Origin: Chondrosia reniformis
Lineage: Eukaryota > Porifera > Demospongiae > Chondrillida > Chondrillidae
Length of the DNA stretch: 64,000 bases
Direction: 5' to 3'
Assembly: GCA_947172415.1 (NCBI GenBank)
Contig: OX359190.1
Coordinates: 7,688,001 to 7,752,000, forward strand
The notes beneath the pieces were generated by a model. That model did no database searches. It was not told the DNA's origin and saw only the letters and a list, made by a program, of their open reading frames with translations. The translations under genes and the position numbers were made by a program. Positions 32,463 through 44,400 of the stretch are shown piece by piece; position 1 is the first letter of the stretch, and each line of letters starts with the position of its first letter.

Positions 32463-35400
32463 CTTAAAGGAAGGAGGGATGTTAAAATAATATACACACA
32501 TTTACACTATATATATGTTACATATGTTTTCAACTATATACATAGCACAAATATCCAGTTGTTATATATAGGATTAGTTTACCTTGTCACATTTACACCA
32601 AGCCTTTATCTTTCCCCAAACCTTTTCATGTCTCAATACGTGAAGCACAAAGATAAGGAAACCCTTTGATGCATAAAAATAGTAACTGTATAAGATAACT
32701 ATCATGCAAGCTGACAGAAATGAAATGCACTGAAATGACAGCTGCATGGAGTGAAACTGATTATATACGTATATACCTGTAGTGAGTTGGCAACTATAAA
32801 GAGTATAGCAAATACTTGTCCTGCTTGACCTGGAGCTATAGCAAACAATCCAATGACCCAAGTGAAACAGAACAACGGCAGCAAAATGATGATAGTCTTC
32901 AGTAGTTGTCTAATGAACATAGTAAAGGTTATCAAAGATTATTATTTACTTAATTGTATGAACCACAGTGCTTTATGGGCAGGAAAGTGTGTTTGGTAAT
33001 GAGGTGATCTTCTAATTCACAGACAAATGTTTTAATATGTAGATGTAGTATACATTATCTCATTATGAAATGTATGTACTTACTTTCCAATAGCCTTCAT
33101 GTTCGAACTATCTCCTTTTTTGAAATTTGCTTTATTTCTACATTGATTCTTAGCTAATGAAGCCATACTTAGAAACAGCAGTACTGCATTCACCTACAAA
33201 GTGATACAATTTCATATGGGTGTACCATTTATGGACTGTAGACGTCTCACTTTAGCCTTACCACTACAATCAGTATCATAGGTCCAATGAAGGCCCAAAT
33301 CACTCCAAGATGAGGAGGAAGCCAACAACTGTGTATATATAAGACATCCAGTTAAGGGAGGAATACCTTTATATAAATTAAGTATTGCATAGCTCACGTA
33401 TGAATGTGTTCATAAAATGGATCACTTGTGTCAAAGGATGCTCTCCTGAAATAGACCTCGTGTCTAATGGCAACTGACACAATTACAGCTGGAATAGGTA
33501 GACCTTTACAATAATGAGTCGGAATAGAAAAGATTGTTATACATATACGTACATTCAAACATTTTTATAAATGTTACCCCATCCAAGTGCAGTGTAAATG
33601 TAAATCCACTTCTTTTCATTAACTCCAAACACTTTAACAAGAAGGTTGTAGATGAGAACTCCTTCACAGAGTGACCAAGTGAACACTGATAGGAAGAAGT
33701 AGTGCATCAGAGTGGTCACTACTTTACAGGCAGTCTAAACAGGCAGAAAAAGAATAGTTAATTAATCACCGCATCATTGAGATCATTTGTGTTCTTACTG
33801 GAACAGATGTAGCAGTGTCTACACCAGCCAGAAACACAATGAGACCCAGTGTCAATGCAATACACAAGTTCAAGTGTACATAATTGTGAACCTTTGTGAT
33901 TAGTTCTTTCCTGAAAATGCAATAAAGTATATGGATAACTTGGACGCCTGTTGAACATATAATATATTAAACAGATAATAGGCAGTGTGTATAGTGCAAT
34001 TTGTATAATATGTATATATACACGAAATCTCACTTTAAACACAAGAAGAATATGATTGAGATTATCAAGAACAAAATAGATATTCCACATCCGATGTACG
34101 TCAGAACATCAAATGCTAATGGTTCACCTAAAGTCTACATGAACATAATATGGAAAACATTTAAAATTGTCATTAGTGATTGAAAATTAATTATCATACC
34201 AATTATATAATATATGTATACGTATGTAGTATACGTATACTTACTGTATCCACCAGAGAAACTAGTACTACAAAACTGGTCAAATGAACAGTTTCACATG
34301 TAACTTGTGTTCCATTCTCAGTTTCAGTGAAGTTTAGTCTTGCTACTCCACTTCTAGACCATCCTCCAGTTCCCTTGTTAGCATCGGGATTCCAAAACAC
34401 ACAAGTATACTCTCTCCTTTTACCAGAAGGCACTGGACCATTCAGTACCTCATCCTATACGGGTAAATATACACCATATGTACGTAATTATTAAATGTAA
34501 TTATGGTATATATACCTTAACATTAAATTCAATGATAACTTTATCCGTAAAGTTTTCAGTTACACTTGGGACTTCTATGTCACCAATCTGACTGGAGACT
34601 ACAGGAGTACCTGGTACTATATTATCACCTTCTATCTCTACTTCACCATCTCTATAGTAAATAACAATTTGATACATATAAATGTTGTGCTGTTTTAAGG
34701 AACATTTTTCATTTCAACAACAAGTACTTACTGAAATTTTATTGGTAAATAATCCTCCATATTGTTCATTACAAAGTTGACTACAGTAGTAGTGTCTTCA
34801 TCTTCTGAGGAAACAGACGGTGTTTCAGTTGTGGGTGCCACTGTAGAGCCATCAGTTGGGGATGTAGTTGTGGGTTGATCCATTGGAAGGGACACTTCAG
34901 AGAGTTACGTAACATAAAGAGATATAGTATGTATGTAATACTAAAGTTTAAACTGGAGCAGACAAATTACTACATAAATGACTAATGATAATCAAATACA
35001 GACCTTGTTTTACTGCCATTTTGATGAAACTTGAGGGAATATTCAACTTTGGTATGAATTTTTGGTTATTAAAGTTAGATCTAAGAAGACTACCTGGAAA
35101 TAATATACCACCTGGACGTCTCAAATTAACTCTACTACCTTGAAAACCTGAAATAGTATATAACAGAAGTGGTAGCTTTAAATGCAAAGGACATGAGAGA
35201 ATGTCATATCAAACATTCATATCATACCAAAATTAGGTCTAGTGAGTGTAATGGTTGGCTTTGAAGGTGTAAGAGCTCTACCAACACCATTAGCTATCCC
35301 CTCAGTTGTCCTCAGTATGGCTGCTGATTCAGTTGTCTGGTTAGCAACTGGTACTTCATTGGTAGCTGTAAAGGCTGCCTTATTATTTTCATCCAGTATA

Positions 35401-38400
35401 TTGCTCACAATATCAGCAATATTCTGTAGAAAATGTATAGTACATTTTACTGTTTAATTAAATGTAAGTACATATGTTCATGAAATAAAGATATAATTAA
35501 GGCATGCAATAGCCACAATTACCTCAATAGTTGCATTAGTTGCATTGCTGTCCGGATCAAAAAGGTTGTTGCTTTCACCCAATCTATTCAGAATAATATA
35601 CAGAACATCCATATGTACATACGTAATACTTATCAATTGAAAAAGTCAAGCGAATGTATTTTTAATACAAATACAAGTATTATCAATATACATACGTATA
35701 CTTGAGCATTCAAGCATAAATGTATCTACACAGTGATATTGTTTTGTAATGTACTTGAAGCTAACTTCTCTATTTGTTGTAGTACAAAAGTAGTAGTTTT
35801 CAATTCTCTTGGTAGGATAGTCTCATTTTCAACTGGTTCAGTAACAGTACTGAGTTGTGCTGTAATATCATCAACAACCTCCTTAGCTGTTTCAGTCAAA
35901 GGCTCATTGGTAGCATTAGATACATTCAGTGTGTTTACCAGAGATTCGGCCTATTTCATATGGAGAGATAAAGGTACAGTACGTATATGTATATGCATTT
36001 ATTGAGAATATACATATACACAACTAATTGATTCTGCTTGCTAAATTGGTACAGTTGTACATGTACCTCTAATATTATATTGTTGAATTCTTGAGAAGTA
36101 CATGCAGTAACATCTACTTCACCCCAAGTCCTATCAGAATTGCACCTCCTTTCAGCAAGACCTATGTAATAAAAGCAAAATAAAAACATTTAAAAAAATG
36201 AAATTAGAAGTAGGGATGGCCCATGCAACAAATGACAAACACATCTGGAAAAAGTAGCGAAACAAGACAGTCACCATGTGATAAGGCATACTGAAATTTA
36301 AGTGACTTAACCATACACATCACTTCAATGTTTGGGCGCACCAGTATCATGATAGCTGAAGTAGGGATGATGTGCCCAAACATAGAAGTGATGTGTATGG
36401 TTAAGTCACTTAAATTTCAGTATGCCTTATCACATGGTGACTGTCTTGTACTTTTTCCAGATGTGTTTGTCATTTGTTGCATGGGCCATCCCTACTTCTA
36501 ATTTCATTTTTTTTAAATGTTTTTATAATTGGCTACATTTATATTTATACATACTATATATATATTACGTACTTAAATTGCTGAAGCACTGTATATGTAC
36601 AGTACAATAGTATGTTATTGCATACCAGTAACAGTTCTGCCTTCCCTTTGTGGACAACGCAGATGAGCTACTTCACCAGCAAACACTTCTGGCCACTCTA
36701 ACTGCCATTCTTGATCAGTATTTGGTGGACATGTAATTTGACCTTCTTCAGCTATAGTTATCAAGAGTGCTTAATTGTCAAAGCTGTATTTTGTAATATG
36801 TACATAAAAGTAAATGTTCTTCAGACCAGAGTATATGGATATAAACTTACGTTTATCACAGATTCCTGGCTTATTTTTACATTCATCCTACATTAAACGA
36901 ACAAATACGGAATGATCATTTTAAAGAAACTGCATTCAGCAGATTAGACACACAGACTACACAGGTGCACGTGCATATATATATATATTTAGGTCAGCCA
37001 TAAAGCGTACATATTCATCCAACAGTAAATAACGCAGATGTAAATATATGTACATACGTACGTACATACATTGCTATGTATAATAGGAGACTATGTACTA
37101 ACGTCAGAGTCTGGTATGCCATCTCCATCACTGTCAATTTCACAATTACCATGGCGGTTCCTCACAAATGGTGTTACACACTGTACATATGTTATATTCA
37201 ATGTGTAAGTTATTAAGTCTTACTTGAACTCCTGTTATATACAACTCACCATACATCCTCGTTGCCCTGAACAGGTACATGATATACCAGTACCAATACA
37301 TAAGCTCTGTCTACCTCCTAACGTCACTGGTGTACTTTCATTACATGAGCAATCATCTATAAATAGTGTATCAATAATTCAAAATCCTAGGATCTCTAAG
37401 CTAAAGTAGATTATGTACGCATACTCCACTGATTTTTCAAAGTTAGAATTATTGGTATTAGTCAATACTTCATACACATACACATATATATAGTGATGCA
37501 AGCTAACAGATATACTGCTATGTATGCAGCTGAGTCCATATACGTATATACATACACCTTAGATCAGAATATGGAGTATTGCTTACTTGATGATGTGTAT
37601 ACAGTGGTGTCCTCGACTGGTTGAAATACTGCTGCTGTCGCATCTTTAGTAAGAAATGTGACAATTGCAACAAAACTTGTGTTGTCTGGTGTTACAATTT
37701 TAATTGTATAATTCTGCTTTGTTACATTCTGGATCTGAAATAAAGGTAGGTCACATTGCGGGCTGATATTACATTTTTGTCATTGAGACCTATTTGTGAC
37801 TATTAATAGTATATTGCATGCATTCCAACTATATAACATGCATCTACTTGTATAAGTATAATATAACTAGTGCATGTATTAGGTACTTTTAGAGATGTTT
37901 CAACTTTAACTTCAAAACTCTCTACATCACTTCTACCACTCTCTGACACAATTACTACAATTTCATTCTCCTCTGTTCCATTCTTAAATGTACATCTGCT
38001 TATATCCACTGACTCCCACAGTCCTGGGACATTACATCTTCTAGTTGCTAGGGAACTTGAGAAAGAACTGTGGATCTCAGAACACTGTAAAGAGGCACTT
38101 TGACCAATAGCTGTTACAGGCCATGTAATGTTTCGAATAGTCTCCTTCCGGCAGCATCCAATACAAGGATCCTATACGTATATACATTTTATAAGTATAT
38201 ATATACAGTACAAGTTACAATATACTAAGGTAATCTAATATAATATAATATAAATAATATAATTAATTAATTCATATGGCTCCAAGAAAGGACTTAGAAA
38301 CAAAATGGGCATATCATCATAAAGATTAGGGTATAAAACTCATTTTAAATTAAGGGATTTTTAATTTAGGCCTCAGTTTATTAGAAAACAGAGGACAAAG

Positions 38401-41400
38401 TCTGCATATAAAAGGCCATAGGACTATAGAAAACCTATGGGAAATTTATATGCAAACAATGTGTTATATTGATAAAAAATTTCAATTTGTCAGATAACTG
38501 TGAAATCAACATATATCATGGTACATGTGTATAAGAAACGTCTGACGAAGTTTTGCTTAATTAAATGAGCAAAATAAGCAAGATATAATGAAGAATTCAA
38601 AGTTACGATTGCGCAAGCTGGTGATGTATTGTGATGTTCTTCTAATGCGTCACCGTATGTCGCTCCGTACACACATTTTGTGAATCATGTGACGTTGCGT
38701 AAACGTCACCGACTCGTTGCTAAAGAAGATCATCCTTCGAGAACGGCTATGACAAGTCGACGCTCTCCTACGAGAAGGAGCTACCGAACAGGCGAGTTGT
38801 AGCGAAGGTTAGATAAAGCGTTTTTGTATACGTTCCCGTCAAGTTTGAGGCAGAGTTGTTCCTATATTGATGCGAAAGACGATTCGTTTGGTCGACCGTA
38901 TTACTTTGGTAATTTAAGCTCTGTCTTCTCTTCTTACGTTATCTGTTAATATTTTTACTTGTCCATGTGTAGGAATTAGGAGTGTTTGTTGCGATCATTA
39001 CGAGAATAAAGCTTTGTTGAGTGTCAGCAACATGAATTTACTAATTTCCTATTTATACTGAATTGTATTCCCACTCCTCATATATTGCTGATGCATGAAG
39101 ACCTCTGGGTCGAAACGTCCAGAATTAGTAAATTCATATTGCTGACTTTCAACTAGGCTTTATTCTTATCCATGTTAGTACGTTTTCCATGTGTACTACA
39201 TACAGTAACGAAATTGCTTATAGCGAATGTCTATAAGTATAGTGAAATACTTTGTTAGCTAATTACACTCAAGTACACTACACAGTGCAAGTTACTAGCA
39301 AATATATAAAATATTAAATTACAATCAAGTACTACACAGTACAAGTTACAAATTTAAGAGATCCAAGTGACTATGTAATATTAAAATTACAATCAAGTAC
39401 TAGCTACACAGTGCAAGTTACAAATTTAAAGAGATCCAAGTGACCCCTAGGATAATCAGTATTTTAAACAGTACAAGACTTTAGTCACACTAGTACTGTT
39501 GCAGGCTTTGAAATCCTCAACTACTGCATAGAGAGTAGTAGTTGATACAGATCATCCAATTGCAAGGTAGAACACATGGCCTACCAATTACCTTTTCACA
39601 CCTTAGTATAGACTGAAGATGATGCATCTGCATGCCATATATCAACAAAGGCTCCAGTATTAAAGGGGTCTCAGCTAATAACCACAGCAGATTTGATTTG
39701 CCTTGTGAGGGAGCTAAGAACACCGACGGTTGGTTGCATGCATTGGCATAATCAACAGGGTTAGAGACCATTTTGTAACTTGTACACAAGGGACATCATA
39801 TATACGTATATAAAGGCCTTGGCCTTTTATGTCCCTTGTGTACAAGTTACAAAATGGTCTCTAACCCTGTTGATTATGCCAATGCATGCAACCAACCGTT
39901 GGTGTTCTTAGCTCCCTCACAAGGCAAATCAAATCTGCTGTGGTTATTAGCTGAGACCCCTTTAATACTGGGGCCTTTGTTGATATATGGCATGCAGATG
40001 CATCATCTTCAGTCTATACTAAGGTGTGAAAAGGTAATTGGTAGGCCATGTGTTCTACCTTGCAATTGGATGATCTGTATCAACTACTACTCTCTATGCA
40101 GTAGTTGAGGATTTCAAAGCCTGCAACAGTACTAGTGTGACTAAAGTCTTGTACTGTTTAAAATACTGATTATCCTAGGGGTCACTTGGATCTCTTTAAA
40201 TTTGTAACTTGCACTGTGTAGCTAGTACTTGATTGTAATTTTAATATTACATAGTCACTTGGATCTCTTAAATTTATATATATATATATACAGTGCAAGT
40301 ATATATATAGCAGTAAAATACAGAAATATACATAAATAGAAAATATAATTATACCCCAATGATAATATATGATGAATGATTTGCTAACTTTATAGTCTGC
40401 AATCTTATCATCATCGGTGTCCAAAGTGCATTCATAATCTTCCATTAAATATCTCTCATTACACTAAAATCATATTGTATACACATATATTATATCAAAG
40501 AAAACTTCTATGGTATTATAGAGAGCAACTATATAGCATTCCAATATGGAGAATAGCCTAGCTATGCGTAGTAGATAAATATGATCATAAACACAGTACT
40601 AACTACATTTGTTTTTTCATCTGAGCATTTGCAGGCTGATGTTGCTCCAGGTGATCCGACACAAAATGTTAAGGGACTAACTGATGACGTCACATTTATA
40701 ATATTTTCACAACAACCACATGAATCTAAGTAGTAGAGCAAGAGCAATGAAAACTGATAATGCATTGCATCCAGACAAAAATGAATATTAACACTAATTG
40801 TGTGATATATATATATATATATATAAACCAACCATTTGCTGACATAGCGACTACAATTCCAACTTCAACTACTGGGGACATTGTATCTTCAATTACAATT
40901 ACAGAATACACTGTTCCATGTCTGAGCTGTGAGGTCTACAGAGAGTGTAAAGCATATATAGATATACAGCATAAGGATGATAACTGTATATATATACTTC
41001 ATCTTCACTAGGCACTAGGTTTTATACTATAAAGCATCAGCTACCCTTGCTAATTATATATAAATCAAGGGATGTGATGGTTAAGCTAGTTTTAAACATC
41101 TTGCTATTTCACAGATGAAGACCTTTATGTTTGAAATAAGTAAATTATTGACTCAGCTAAGTATAGCTATTAAATAAATTGACCAATAAATTCATATCAC
41201 AATGAATACAACAAGTACACAACACTCCCTATACGTTTAGATACAATTTCATTGGGTTGGATTAAGTATTGACTCAGTCAAACTTACATATTTCCTAATG
41301 TTAGTATCTGTTGCTTCCAATAAGTGAATCTTGTTTGGAAACTCTCTGAATGTACATTGTGACAGGTCCAGTGACCCCCACTCTCCATCACTTCCACACC

Positions 41401-44400
41401 TTGCTGATATGATACCACTGTAGAGAAGATCACTGAGTGTGGAGCACCTCACAGTGCGAGTCTCACCAACCGGGGTGGAAGTGAAGATGAGAGTATTGGG
41501 ACAAGCTGCAATGTAAATGAAACATATATGATTAGAATTTAATTGATACATTACCATACCCCACATTTAAAATGTATTATCTGAGGAAATTTTCATCAGT
41601 TACATGACAATATAGTTCAAACGTTAACATTATACTGTATATATACACCAATGTGTTGCCTAGTGACCATATCATGTCCTTCTGCAAACCACCAAATTAT
41701 AGAAATACAAATAATTGATATAGTTACATTCTAACAATTCACAAAAGAGTTTACTAACAAAACATATTTCTAAGCATTGTTAATAATATTACATATCATA
41801 CTGGTCAGGTAGTTTTAGATTATTCTTACTTCTAGGAAGAGGACTAGGAGTGAGTACTGCACTGCTTGATGGAATAGAACTGCTTTCTGAGCTTGGAACT
41901 TCACTAGTTGTTACAACACTACTTCCATAACTCTCACTGCTTGTTGTATCTTGTGATATCTCAGAGGACGTGGGTTGCACAAAAGATGATGAAGGAGTTT
42001 CAGTAGTCCCCAAGTTATCACTGGTTGTAGTTCCAATTACTACATGCGAAAATACAGTTTCAAAATATTATGTACACGTACATGTGATTAATATTTGACT
42101 GATTTATATAGTATTCTGAATAGAAGCATATATATACTATTGTGTTTAAAGAGAGTGAGTACTACTTGACATATGACCTATTGTATAAAGTACTAAAATA
42201 AAGTAGGTACGTACGTATATAAAACAGTATATACTTAAACACAATATATAGCATATATACATACATGCTTAGATACAGTGCAAATTACAATATACTAGGG
42301 TAATATAAAATCAAGTATTACACAGTACAAGTTACTAAACAAGTGACCCCTATAAACAGTACAAGACTTTAGTCACACTGTTGCAGGCTTTGAAATCCTC
42401 AACTACTGCATAGAGAGTAGTAGTTGATACAGATCATCCAAGGTAGAACACATGGCCTACCAATTACCTTTTCACATCTTAGCATAGAATGAAGATGATG
42501 CATCTGCATGTCATATATCAACAAAGGTATATAATATATATATAATTGTATAGAGGCATAGACTATACATATATATAACAAAATCAAGCTAACAAGTTAC
42601 TAAATAAAATGTGTGATAGTATACATTCACACACAATTACAATGATGGAGGAATTGTTAATTAGATATCTTACTGTCAGGAATTGTTGTAAACATCACCA
42701 TGACAGCATCAGGTCCAGTTCCATTACTATTGATAGCAGCTACAGTAAAACTGTATGTCACTCCAGTCATCAGATTATCCAATGATATTTGAATTACTGC
42801 TCCAACTGTTCTTGTCATCTGACTTGATGGATCACTACTTAACTGGTACTTTATCAAATATCCAGTAATTACTCCATTTTGGTCCTTCTCAGCTGGTGGG
42901 TCCCATGTTAAAATGACTGAGTCTCGGGCTGGAACTGCTCTTAGATCAAGTGGAGGACCACTGGGAACTTGAAAATGTATTGGAAACTTAAATATTAAAC
43001 AAGATTTTAGTGAAATACCATATGCATTATAATTATGGTTTATCTTTACTGGCATTCTAATTTTAAACATATACATTGTCACTTGAGAGAAGGTAGTACA
43101 ATATATATATAAGCATTTAAAATACTCACCTGCTGAAGGCAGTATGGTGTCCATGTTAGAATTACAGGAATTTTCTCCATTTGAAGATGTACATTCAACA
43201 GTGTAAGTAACATAAGGACTTAAACCATCCACTGTATACTGTAACACTGTACCAGTTACAGTCTTTGGAGACAGACCACTCACAGCTGTAGATATAGTAC
43301 ACTTGTAAGTAAGAAAAGATGATCTAGCTGGTGCAGTGAGTGTGATGATGAGTTGTGTTGAGGAACTGGCTGACAGTGAAGATATTGAAGGAGCTATACG
43401 TATATATTAGAAGATAGAAACAGTAGATATTCAGAATTCATAACACCTGTTCTGACTATATTCAGGTGATGATTTTATACATTGAGCCTAGACCTAGTAC
43501 AGGTCTATATATAGATAGATAAATAGCAGCTAATTCATCTATATAGGCTTGTACTATAGGTACGTATATATGCTATAAGTATATTTTTAAATCTCTTAGG
43601 CATTATATATATTTTTTATAAACACCTACGTACGTACGTATGTATATATTTTATGACATTATGCAGTGAAAATATTGTAGTAGTACCCATTTCATCACAT
43701 CTTCACTATGCATATATCCAAAGATGAAATTTTTTGTGCAGTCTATAAAGTCAGACATTTTACTGAAGAAAATCCCTATATATATAGGTAAAGACTGATC
43801 CACAACACTCCATCAAAGAGGCTAAAAGGTCTATTATATTAAAATCATAATCTAATTAAATCTTATTTTCATTAATAAAATTATCTACGTACTACGTAAT
43901 TTTCATAAACACTCATCCTATAACAACCTTGTGGTCTAGTTCTTCCTGTTCCTGTCACTTCTCCTCCATCTCCCAAGTCATTGAAAGCTAATACTCTTAC
44001 TACGTACAGTGTGTTAGCTGTTAGACCACTCCATGTAGTAGTCTTAGTAGTTCTCATTGAATGTATTAATGTATCATTTCTATACACTTCATACTTGACT
44101 GGTAGTCCTCCAATGTTAGATGGTGCTGTCCAAGTAACCATCAGTTGGTCACATGATCCAGATGGAGGAGATATCATGAGGTTAGTGGGAGCACCTGGAA
44201 CTTGATATAAAATATCATGAAAAGAGAATGTCAGCCATTTAATAAACATTAAATTTTAATAGTTTAGATTTCTACATGCAATTAGGCATATACAGGTATA
44301 CGGTACGTCTAGAAAATATCTTTACATAAAAACTTCCTCTTTGAGGTAGTTTCTCAAAAATGCCTAGGAAGTTTTTTTAAAAGTTCCTGAAGTTGTATAG

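Noticed and set aside
39517-40108. Two near-identical 90-codon frames in opposite orientation
   Set aside because: They lie on the two arms of the palindrome, have no domain, and are not kept in the diverged solo copies.
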